From Antilocapra americana (lineage: Eukaryota; Chordata; Mammalia; Artiodactyla; Antilocapridae), in the NCBI GenBank assembly GCA_007570785.1, contig ML664161.1, positions 15,652,861-15,716,860 of the forward strand: a DNA stretch of 64,000 nucleotides, given 5' to 3'. Made by a program: the position numbers and the translations under genes. The notes under the pieces were generated by a model, which was not told the origin of the DNA, did no database searches, and worked only from the letters and a program-made list of their open reading frames with translations. Of the stretch, positions 45,503 to 56,830 are shown in pieces; the stretch's first letter is position 1, and every line of letters starts with the position of its first letter.

Positions 45503-46086
45503 CAAAAAACTCAACTGATTTTTCTTTTTTAAAAACTGGTTTTTCATTTATCAATTCTCTAAATTATCCATATGATCAAGAGGGATGAAATTAAATAACT
45601 GGAATTCACACCTAACACCCCAACTCTGAGTAGGTGAATTTTAGAGAGGTTAGCATACCCAAGAGCACACAGGTGACAGAACTGGCTAGTTATCTTAGCA
45701 TGCACTTATTCTAAGGATGTGAAATATTTAGTAAAAGATTTTAAAGTATGTCTCTGTACTGCTAGTTTATTGAGGCAGAAAACAATATGTTCTCCAAAAC
45801 AAATTATGTTTGGGAAAACCTTAGTACCATGTAGTTTAGTTTGTATATTGTCAGCATGACTTACACATCTGGTAACATTTGCCCTTGTACCTATTTTTTT
45901 TAATTTTTTAACTATCTTTTTTAATGAGGTTTTCCTAGTCCTTTCCTGCTAGACTTTTGTTGACTACTATTTTAACAGTTTCCATGCTTGTTTTTCACAA
46001 ACCCAAAAATGTGTGACTGATAGAATCTTTAAAGCAAAATAGACATTTTTTAAAACATCATAAATTCATACACATATATGCATACA
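45503..46086. other. Unassigned stretch with a weak MIR piece
   Basis: AGAGAGGTTAGCATACCCAA with GCACACAGGTGACAGAACTG (45640-45690) resembles antisense MIR; the rest is unnamed AT-rich DNA. Confidence 0.35.
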
Positions 46087-46299
46087 GGGGCCTCCCTGGT
46101 GGCTCAGACGGTAAAGAATCTGCCTGCAATGCAGGAGACCAAGTTTCAGTCCCTGGGTTGGGAAGATCCCCTGGAGGAGGTATGGCAACTCACTCCAGCA
46201 TTCTTGCCTGGAGAATCCCATGGACAGAGGAAGCTGGCAAGCTCCATGGGGTCACATAGAGTCGGAAACAACTAAGCGACTAACACTTTCACTTTTCAC
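46087..46299 (+). repeat. Bov-tA SINE
   Basis: GGGGCCTCCCTGGTGGCTCA to AACAACTAAGCGACTAACAC; close to the consensus head. Confidence 0.93.
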
Positions 46300-46850
46300 A
46301 TATGCAAATACATACAAACATATATATCCTGAATGCAGATCTGCCACCTTCCTCACTCTGCACACTTTAGCAGCTAAAGCTGTAAAAGAATACACTCAGT
46401 ATCTCCCAAAGACATACCTACCTTTGCTTTATTTACAGATAAAAACTCCTTCCCACCACTAGGTGGTTTTTATTTTTATTTATTATTATTATTTTTTTTA
46501 CTATTACAGACTTGAAATTGTTTTTATTCTGCTTTTTCTAAAGTTTTCATGTGGTATGAAAGATTCAAGTCTTCATCACATAAAAATAAAATACATGGGA
46601 TATGTTAATGTAACACCATATAAAATTGAATAAAATAATAAAAGCTCAACAAACTGTTTGTTTTACATACCAGATACCAAAATATTTATTTTCTACTTCA
46701 CCACTTATTTGAATGCAATATTCTTAAAGATACTAGGATTATATCTGTGTTAATAAACTATTCTGAAATCTAATTCTTTCCTATTGAAAACAGTGGATGT
46801 GGTTTTTAAGCCAAAGATCCTCTATCAAAGGTAGTGTACCAGCCCATTCA
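46300..46850. other. Unassigned AT-rich stretch
   Basis: Contains T-rich low-complexity sequence at about 46467-46500. No gene. Confidence 0.35.
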
Positions 46851-46862
46851 AACGGCTAAACT

Positions 46863-47624
46863 ACAAGCAATAAATGCTGGAGAGGATGTGGAGAAAAGGG
46901 AACTCTCTTACACTGTTGGTGGGAATGCAAACTAGTACAGCCACTATGGAAAACAGTGTGGAGGTTCCTTAAAAAACTGCAAATAGACCTGCCATATGAC
47001 CCAGCAATCCCACTGCTGGGCATATACACCAAGGAAACCAGAATTGAAAGAGCCATGTGTACCCAATGTTCATCGCTGCATTGTTTACAATAGCCAGGAC
47101 ATGGAAGCAACCTAGATGCCCATCAACTGACGAATGGATAAGAAAGCTGTGGTACATATACACAATGGAATATTACTCAGCATTAAAAAAAAATTCATTT
47201 GAATCAGTTCTACTCAGATGGATGAAACTGGAGCCCATTATCCAGAGTGAAGTAAGCCAGAAGGAAAAACAACAATACAGTATATTAACGCATATATATG
47301 GAATTTAGAAAGACGGTAACGAGAACCCAGCATGCGAGACAGCAAAAGAAACGCAGATGTATAGAATAGATTCGTGGACTCTGTGGATGAGGGTAAGGGT
47401 GGAATGATATGGGAGAATGGCATTGAAACATGTTAATTATCATATGTCTAATCAATCGCCAGCCCAGGATTGATGCTCGGGACTGGTGCATCGAGATTTC
47501 CCGGGGGGAGGGAGGAGGGAGGGAGGAGGGAGGGGGGTTCTGGAGGGGGAGCATATGTAAACCCATGGTGATATCATGTCATTGTATGGCAAAACTAATA
47601 AAAAATTAAAATTAAAATTAAAAA
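46863..47624 (+). mobile_element. L1-BT LINE, 5'-truncated, with 12-bp target duplication
   Basis: 762 bp: ORF2 C-terminus, 3' UTR, G-rich tract at 47502-47551, and a (TTAAAA)n-type tail. Perfect repeats AACGGCTAAACT at 46851-46862 and 47625-47636. Compared with the copy at 34.7 kb it keeps the CAG codon that is TAG there, but has lost one C in the CCCC near 47072, shifting the frame. Confidence 0.96.
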
Positions 47625-47636
47625 AACGGCTAAACT

Positions 47637-49071
47637 GTAAGATTTAGAGAGCCCACAGGGTGGCACTAGATACCTTTGGTCAAAGTCCATAACCTAGTAA
47701 GCTATTTCTAGAAAACAGGGATAGAAAAGAGCCTCCAGCATCAGCAAAGATTAAAAACTGAAGCTAATATGAAAGACATCTTGTTCCTGTCTGGAGGGAT
47801 GGCTGCCAGCCAAAAACATTTGAAACTCTAATTATGTACTTAAAGACTTATCCAAAATGCCAAGTAGAAGTTATAGACTGCCTGTGGAGGAGCGTATTTC
47901 TTCCAGTGGCAAATTTCCATCTGTTCCTTTGGCATACTTCATTACAAGTATTTGATCATCTTAAAACACATTTCCATCTTCTCCTCCATAATACACATCT
48001 CTCTCTCTCACACACATACACAATAGAGTATATTTTTAGGTAAATTTTTTCCTTGTAGAGGGTAAGAACTCATAATCATATCTCTATTAAATAATATTTA
48101 TACTTCAAAATAGTTATTTGCCTTTATCTTTTTTGCAGTTCCCGATTTTCAACAGTTTATGAATATCTCACAAGAGGAACAAAACTCAATGGGTTCAGTC
48201 TCACCTCAGATGATAAAAGTCTTAAAACTTATCACAAAAAGATCTATTTCTGATCTTAACACTCTTATATCAATTCATAACAGACTGGGAAAGTTTAGTG
48301 TCAGTCTTTTCCATACAGGCAATTTGAAAAGATAACACCCAGTGTTTGACCTTGAATAGATTTTCAGCAAACAAATAAGCCTTAGAAATGCCTGAAGAAA
48401 GAAAATCTGACAAGCTCAAGTGGTTTAAAACTACTTTTATGCTCATTATCATGACTTTAAGCTAAAAATCTCTTGGAGATGATTTAACAAAATGTGCTGA
48501 TGCCTTGAGTATTTTACAACACAGATAGATTCAATGAGATCTGTTCTCTTCATTCAGAAACATTTTTTTGTGCAGACACAAGAATGTTTCCCACGACAGT
48601 AAGTGTATGTGTCTTGCATCCCGATTAAACAAAGCACAACAGCATCTTGCAGGGCTCAAACCTTTTTAAAATGAGCATTTAAATGGAAAAGCATATTGCA
48701 TCCTGTCTACCAGAGTGCTTCAAAGACCATGCCCCAATAATATGTTGTTTATATAAGCTGATTATATTTGCAAGAGTATTTTATATATGAACACCCAAAA
48801 GATTATTGGGTATATTTTCCTCTTAATATGGGTTTACTTCCAGAAGCAACAGTTACGGTCCTGCTAAGCAACTTTTCTCAGAATTTGAACGAAAGATTAA
48901 ACTTAAATATAAAGATTAAATCTATCAATAAAATTGAGAACTTGAACCAAGTGAGCGAGGTGAACTCCAGCAATGGGAGAATGGGGTAGTGTGGGCAGCA
49001 GGGTCAACTCTACTGCATGCCCAAGTAGGTGGCAATATGCTCTGTGTGAGTTCAAGAAAAAAGCTATGGAC
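47637..49071. other. Unassigned intergenic stretch (1.4 kb)
   Basis: No gene or young repeat apart from a CT/CA-rich bit at 47998-48022. Confidence 0.35.
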
Positions 49072-49279
49072 TGTGGCTCAGTCGTGTATGCTGACTCTGC
49101 AACCCCGTAGACTATAGTCCGCCAGACTCTGTCCATGGGACTTCCCAGGCAAGAATACTGGAGTCGACTGACACTTTCTTCTCCAGAGAATCTTCCCAAC
49201 CCAGGGATCAAACCAGCATCTCTTGCAAGTCTCTTGCATTGGAGGCATACCCTTTACCACAGAGCCACTGCAGAAGCCC
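49072..49279 (-). repeat. Bov-tA SINE, last before the ZMAT3 3' end
   Basis: Antisense copy with GTGGCTCAGTCGTGTATGCT and GAGCCACTGCAGAAGCCCC. Confidence 0.9.
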
Positions 49280-49426
49280 CATGAGTTCTAGAAGCAGGTG
49301 GCAAATTACATGCAGACAGATAAAAGGTGAATCCTCAGCCATCCTCAGCCATCGACCATCTGCATCAAAAATAACACCTCAGCACCTTAGTGCTGACAAT
49401 GTACCTTCTTTCTTTGATCCCCAACT

Positions 49427-49470
49427 CACAACCAAACGATTTGCAGACAAGACTCAGAAACTCTTTTATT
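49427..49470 (-). terminator. ZMAT3: Candidate distal polyadenylation signal of ZMAT3
   Basis: On the minus strand AATAAA lies at 49470-49465. It is followed about 30 nt later by GU-rich TTTGGTTGTGAGTTGGGG (about 49438-49421), the expected arrangement of hexamer, cleavage site and downstream element. Sequence beyond it returns to SINE-containing DNA. Confidence 0.65.
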
Positions 49471-52400
49471 AAATTGAACACAAAATGACTGTTATAATAA
49501 CGTCAAGCCTTTATCAGAAATTAGTACACAAAGGAGGATACACAGCCAAAATGAGCCGTCAACAGAAGCAGTGTAAATTTTAAATAACTTTCAGTATTCT
49601 CTATTCAATATGCTTAAGAAAATAAAACCAAAAGAGCAATTTCAATTTCACAGTTCACAGTTGATTGGCTTCAATCCCAAGACATTTTTGTCATTTATGT
49701 ATGTAGCCTCAGAACACAGATTTCCTAAGTGATGACTGGCACAAAGCCCCAACGGCATACACAGATGTTAAATCCCTGTATGACATTTAGGGGAAATCGT
49801 AGGAAACAAACCCAATTTCATACAGTTCTCGCCAGCATTTTTTAGCTATATCCTTTACCAGAAACATCATTCTAGGGAAACAGTAAAAGCAATTTTAAAA
49901 GTTTGCCATGCCATTAAATGAAGGGTTGCAAAGTTTCCCTTGGCTCCACGATTTTATTCTCTAATTTTAAAACAATGAGCTAAAATGCAACATTGACAGT
50001 GAAAGCAAAATCAGTTTTGCATCTGTATCTAGAGCATACATCCAAGAGAGGCAACTTATTGTCTTAGCAGACACACGGAATGCTTTAGAGCAGAGTCTGC
50101 CACACTCTAGTAAGGCATATCAAAGCAGACACCCCATACCCAAACTAAATTATTACGGTCAGCTGAGGATACCACAAGACGGATACCAATTAACACAGAA
50201 TCAACATGAAATTCTTACAAAATGACACACATTTATAAAATCACAGAAAAATGCTGAAGTACCAAAAGAAGGTAAAACAATGACCAGCCACTCTAAAAGT
50301 TCTGTTCCTGTAAATGCCAGATTTTCAGAATAGAAACAAACCACTTTATGTGTGCTTTGCACTAGGATAATATTGTTCATCCAGACACATGGGGTTACTT
50401 TTCCTTAAAAAAATATATCATGTAGAGAATATACATATAATCAGTGATATAGAACATTTATTTTCACTAGTGAGGGGGTCACTTAAGCACTTACATAGAA
50501 AGAGTTATGAGTGAATCATGAAGGTTATGTAAATGTGAAAGGAAATCTGATGAAGCCTGTATTATTAGTATTCAACAGCAAAGTGAGATTTTTAGCAGTT
50601 GCATTGACTTAATGAGAAACTATGACCATGGAAAAATCTGTTAAGTTCAAAGAATTGTAAAAGGTCCAAAAAAATGAAAGTCTAATTAGTAAAAATACAT
50701 AGTTTCATTTTAAGCGCCCTAAAGAGAGTGTTTATTTTGAAAGCCATTAATTTTATCAAAGAGCACAAGAATATGAATCCAGGATATCAAAATTTCAATT
50801 CTGACTTACCCAGTGAATCTTCATAATCTGCAACAAGTCACTTAAATTCTTCTGATTTTGTCCACAAAATAATTGGCATAAAAATAAAGGCATATGTCAA
50901 TAATTTTTTTCCTAAACAGTACTAGAGTAAAGCTAAAGATGGTTACTAAGGCTTACAATTTCAACAACTCATTGTACAGTACAATCATTTTTAATCCTGC
51001 TAACTATGGCTAAGAGAAAGCATGGGCAGTTACAATCCTTACGGAATTCAAAGGCTTTAGATAAACTAATGGTTTCAACTTTCTAAACTACTCCATCTGT
51101 TCTTCTAGAGTTGTTTTAAATAGCTAATCGTCTGTGGGGTTGACCCTTTATGCCTCTCTGTTCCCTGGTAGAACAGGTGAAAGTAGTAAAGGGAGAAATG
51201 ATACCATGGAGAAAAAAGCAGCAGTAGATTGAAATGAGGTATAAGCTGATTTAATAAACCCCAATCAGTAATTTACAGTTTTCTAAAGAAGCTGCATAGT
51301 TGAGCAAACATACATCATAAAAAGAGGGATAAAGAAAAAATTCTTATCTTGAAGCTTTAAAATGTATGGCAATTAAGCATTAAAATGACCAACACCAAAA
51401 AACTTCAGTTTGAAAAGGAGTTGTCTTCCCTCACTCTAAGCATATACAAAAACAGAAACAAGGCTAAAGTCCACAGTAGAAAAAGACATACGTTAACTGG
51501 CTCAGGTTTTCAACCTCACACACTGCTTGTTAAGAGATGTTAATATGTAAACAGATATTAAACTATAGTTAATGATGCCTATGCTGAAGTGTTTAGGGAA
51601 GTATCTGAAATTTACACTAAAATGCATATTTGTTTAAAACTTCATTGTTCAACGGATAAACAGAGGGACAGACAAATATATGGTAATACAAGTACTGGAA
51701 AATGTTAATAGTAGAATCTAGTGCTAATATACTGTAAAATTCATCAACTTTAAGGTATTTTTAAAATTTCTCATAACAAACTATCAAGAAAAATGTTAGT
51801 ATTTCTGCAGTAAAATTAATTTAGCAGTGTATTTTAGAGACTCAAAGAGTACAGGCAATTTAGAATTTTAAATTCATTGAAGTAAGGAAAATTTTACTTT
51901 AAAACATCTTGAACCTGATTTGTGAAGGGACCTGCTTTAACTGTAGAGAGAAACTATAACAGCACAATGAGTAAGTATTATGCATGACAGCCTTCACACA
52001 CTTAATGGGCAAATACATAACTCTATCCTCTACAGTATTAGATAAGACATTATTTGAAAACAACACTGGAATACAGTTTTTCCAAACATCAGCATCAAGC
52101 TCTTCCCAATCCATCACACTATCGATCACTAAATATAAATATAAATGCAATGCAGATCAAAGTGGAAAAAAAAATCAATGACCATTGCCAGCATGGGACA
52201 ACTGGATTCATTTTCAGGATGTACCTGATCAATTATCATAGTTTTACTCAATATCAAATTGAGATTGCATGAATAAAAAAGAAAGACGTAGAACACAGAA
52301 ATCACACAAAGCTTTGTTACTCCAAGCTCCTATTTTATGCATTGTGACTAATGGCAATAATTCTATCATTTCTTCTTTCTGTGAAATGTTAAAACTTGCT

Positions 52401-53090
52401 AAAGGCACTCATAATCTGGGCTTAACAAAGACAGGGTCACATGGGACCATAAGCCAGTATTTTTTTGGTAGCTACCCAGAGGGGAGTTGATAAATGATCC
52501 TCCCATTCATAGCGGGAAGACAAAGTCAAACAGCTATCAGTAGAAATGTCGTATGAGAAGCTATTTACACAACTATTTGTCCATTTAGTAAGACTGATAG
52601 TAATAGCTCACAATGACAGGGGTCCACCACCAAAAAAATTAAAGCAACAAGACATTCTTTATGATGCATGAAATTCTAAATGGTGATTTGGCTGGTTGAA
52701 AAAAGAAAAGCCAGCAAGATGGAATCTTTTTAAAGCATCTGTTCAAAAGCCTGCATTAAACTTTTACCTATACTGACAAAACATTTCTCTACTTCTAAAG
52801 CAGCTCTGTTCTCTTTCGTATATGCCCCACCAAGTTTTTTGGAAGGTGCTTCCAGCCTCTGTTCTGACACTGAGGAAACAAAACAGATTAGGTTCCAAAC
52901 CCATCGCTCCTCGGCCTCTCTGTAGAGGGCATTATGCAGAACAGTTACACGTCTCTCCTGCCACAAGCGAGACTCGTTTACATGGGTCACCGAACAGACC
53001 TCGTTGTTCACAGTCCCCGCTGATTCAGGACTGAATCATTAAAACCACCATGAGTCCTTCGAGTCTATCTACAGAGGAAGATTTAATCAG

Positions 53091-53115
53091 ATATATAATA
53101 TATATATATATATAT
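53091..53115. repeat. (TA)n run in the ZMAT3 3' UTR
   Basis: Nearly pure alternating TA, 25 bases. Confidence 0.95.
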
Positions 53116-54634
53116 CTTTAATCCTAGTTCAAAGTATAGATACAAGCAAGCACACCAATACTGTTGAACAGCTCTACAGAATAAGGTGGAAGATCTCATG
53201 CTTTCCTTTCAGCTGTTTAAGTTAGAGGGACATGGAGATGATCTCAGACAGCCATGATTTTTCATTCAGTCTCAGGGTTTCAAACATTCTAAATGGTTTT
53301 CTAAGTTTATCAACTAAGGAAAAGGGGCAACAATGAAGAAGAGTTGGAGGAAGTTCTTGCAAATGGTATAGGACAATTATTCACCTTGCAGATTTCAGTG
53401 CAATAAGAGACAAATATACACATGTCATAAACAACATGCACATATTTACAAGTTGTGATACATGACATACAAAGACAAAACCAACAAAACATTTTCTGTT
53501 CAATGTGGAGTTTAAAGGATCACATGGCACACTCAGCTCTGTAGCTGAATATTTTTGAAAAAACACTTCGAAGACATACGCAATCTAATCTTTTAATTGG
53601 AACACCAAAATTTTTCCTTTACATCTTCTTGCCCTCAATATTTTAGAAGGGTTTCTAATTGTTATATTCAACATTGATTTCTGAATGACAACTTACATGA
53701 AGATATTCACAGAGAAGAGACTTTTATGCTCTGCGTTCTTCTTGCCGATCTAGAACTAGAATCTACTTATTTGACTAAAGGTTTTCCATTGGTTAGGCCT
53801 CTGTCCATCCTTGTGTACAGTACATAAAAAGATATTAATGTTATTCCTGGGGAGCACAGGGTGCAAATTCTAAAGGCTATTACAGAGCAGGACCTGATTT
53901 TACTAAATGAAACTGACAGAGATCACATATCACTGAGTGCAGTACCAACAACAGTCTTCTTTAACAGGAAAAAAACACTGTCCATAAGGAATGCACGAGT
54001 ATGAGAAACTGTACCATGCAGAGGTGTATTTACCTAGGCATTTCCTTTCTGACACCTCTGTCACCATTTGTTTCACCTATGGAACACAGGAGAATATTGC
54101 AAGGTTACAAGCCCAAAACACAACCCACTGTCATAGAGATTTGTGATTCTTTTTTTGGATGTGTATGTAACCTTTATAATCATGGAAGTTATTTATCAAC
54201 TGCCTAGAGTTTGGAAAGTAAGGAGCAAATCCAGCTATTGTAGGCAATATGGTTTCTAAGGTGTCATATAAAGCAAACATCAGTCTTTTTTAGTGCAAAG
54301 AAATAGAGCAAGTAAGAAACAACACTATAAATCTAACTTTTTTCTTTAAAAGAAAATGCATTTATGCATTCATAACATCCATTAAGGGCACTGAGAGACT
54401 AGAAACCTGAATATGCAAGGCCAGGAAAAACACCAAGGCCTTAAGTCCACTGCTGTTACATATATAAAATGAAATTGTTAAGTGGGGAGAGTAGAGAAGA
54501 TCCTTCCATTAATTTTATCTGCAAAGAAAAAACTGAAAGTGGATGAGTGTCACTTGTATAAAATGTAAATTCTTATCCACAATCTTTCACTGTTTTCTGA
54601 GGATTCAATGAAATCTTCTCTATGGTATCACATA

Positions 54635-54730
54635 AAACTATATATACATAGGTTTACATATGTGCGTATGTATATAACTACATATATACACACACATATA
54701 TACGTGTATACATATATGTAGTCACACACA
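54635..54730. repeat. TA/CA mosaic low-complexity tract
   Basis: Alternating TATATACA, TACACACACA and TATATACG units inside the predicted 3' UTR. Confidence 0.85.
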
Positions 54731-56618
54731 GAGAGGGGAAAAATGAATTTTTAAATAATTGTAGAACCATGTGGTCAGCACTGTCATATTAAAATCTACC
54801 AAAAAATTATACTTAGCAGCAAAATGAGTAACCTACTAACCAATAGAGAAGCTCTAAATTGCCCTAAAATAATCACTTATACTTTATAGCTTACTGCAAA
54901 AAGTGTTGTTATACTGATTCACAGGTCTAGATAGAACTTCAACAGAACATTCTTTCATTGTTCTGTTTCTGGGAGAAAATAAAATTACTAAATAATTCTA
55001 CTTTTCAAAAAACCACGACGTCAACAGAAGGGTAACTTGAGAGTGTACCAGATAGTACACCAGTATCACAAAACTTTATTTTAAATATGGGTCTAGATAA
55101 TTCAAAAATTGTTCAGAAGTACTAAAGGAATGGAATGATGACTAGAATTTTCCTTCTCCTTATCTCTTTGCCTATAGAATTTTTAAGGAAAAATAGGAGT
55201 TTTACTTTTAATTAGTAATAGAAGCAATCAAAAGTGAATTTGCCATAGTGCAAAGATATTGCTCAATATAAACTTCTATGAACATGGCCTTTCAAAAGGA
55301 GTATGGATGAGCACCCATATTATCCATGTAAATATAGTAAATAAGTAAAATACAGTTAGTGAAAGTTCATAGAATCCTCCATTAGTTAATCTAAACAAAA
55401 CACTAGAGCTTCTCATTTTAAAAACAAAAAGCAAAAATAATAATACTGTTCTAATTATTAGATATGAAAGTAATCTATATTTTTATTAATCTATATCTTC
55501 AAAGAAGCTGAATTATAAAGAATAATGCCAAAGTTCAGGTATTTTTCTATTGGAAATGATACTAAAATTTGACTAACTGTTTTTAAAAAATTCTTTTCTT
55601 CCTTGGAAATAGTGAAGTAGTGTTATTTTTTCAGGACAGTCTACAAATTAGCAAGACAAAGAAGAATGTAAGTAAAATGTAAGGATCCGTTTGTCTAAAA
55701 AGTCTATCAAAACAAACATCAAGGGTTCTGAACTTACGGTTGAGACCATCATAAAAGTGCATGTTATTATCATGAAGTAACTCTAAGTTGAAAAACTGAA
55801 CACATTTCATTTCTCAAAACCAGATGAAGTATATTTTTAAAAAATCATATCTATCCTAAACTCATTGGATATTCAAATATGGGGCTTGGAAAACCTACAA
55901 CACAACTGGGGCATGAAAATGAGCTAATTGGATAAGCTAATTCAACTGGAGGAGAAAAAAAGAGGAGAAAAGAAGGTGAATTTAAATGTGCGAAATTCAC
56001 AACTGAAAAATCAAGTTTTGCTATTTGGAAGTACACAAACACATTAGAAGTGTCTGAATCCAAGAAAACCTGCATTTCAATAAGGAAGGGACACGATAAA
56101 CAGAAAATACTGTTCTGGGCAAGATTCTAATGCAGTTTACATAGTATATCCTACCGACAATTCACTGAGTTGAGATGGTAATTCCAAAGAAACCTTGGGA
56201 AACTAAAATCTTTGCTTACCTGCTTTTACTGTGATCTGAAGCAAAAACTTGATAAAACTATTTATTTAACAATACATAACACTAACACTGTAAAAGAATA
56301 TGAAGTTTTTAAATAGTTAAAGCTCTAAGTGGTCAGGCTACTAGTTGACCAGAACTTGGTCAAGATAAAAAGGTATGTCTCATGGGGTAGGTAGGTCACA
56401 GGCTTTAAGCAGCTCAACCCAACTGACCTGAAAAAGCATCATGACTTAAGCACATTCTCTTCCTTCCCCAATTCTGACACCTTACGGTACCACTGCAGGT
56501 TACGTGTATTAACATTAAGCAGAGGAATGTACTCATATCGAAAGAACCACAAAGCAGGGCATGTTGACGGAAGGCGAGCAACAGGCAGGCAAGCTGCTCT
56601 ATCTGAATATGACAATCA

Positions 56619-56830
56619 CTATACGTAGCCCAGATTCTCCATCTCATTCCTGTACCGCTGTTCAGACACCTTGCTTTTATGTTGCTTGCTCTCTAAATGC
56701 TGCCGGAATTCCACCTCTTCGCCAGCCCCGACATTACACATGGAGCAGTAAAACTGGCCACTTGGAGTAACACACATGGCCAGATCACGTGGAATTCTCT
56801 GCCGAGAGCGGGGATTGAAGTAAGGACCTG
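56619..56830 (-). CDS. ZMAT3: ZMAT3 terminal coding exon, zinc finger 3 and stop
   Basis: Acceptor GTCTCTTTGCTTCAG then CAGGTCC, a tandem CAGCAG. Codes AGPYFNPRSRQRIPRDL, then finger 3 (FYCSMCNVGAGEEVEFRQHL..KQH) with C248, C251, H264 and H270, then KSKVSEQRYRNEMENLGYV and TAG at 56621-56619. Using the second AG (exon start 56827) removes only Ala220. Confidence 0.97.

Larger units (their letters stand above)
49445..56618 (-). other. ZMAT3: ZMAT3 3' untranslated region (inferred extent)
   Basis: About 7.2 kb between the ZMAT3 stop codon and the best distal polyadenylation signal. No SINE, LINE or LTR is recognisable in it, although SINEs occur about once per 1.5-2 kb elsewhere in the window. 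A very long ZMAT3 3' UTR is known in human. AATAAA also occurs at 56266-56261, 55487-55482, 55080-55075, 50736-50731 and 50462-50457, so shorter isoforms are possible. It has an AT-alternating run at 53091-53115 and a TA/CA mosaic at about 54635-54730. The boundary is inferred from sequence only, not from transcripts. Confidence 0.7.
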
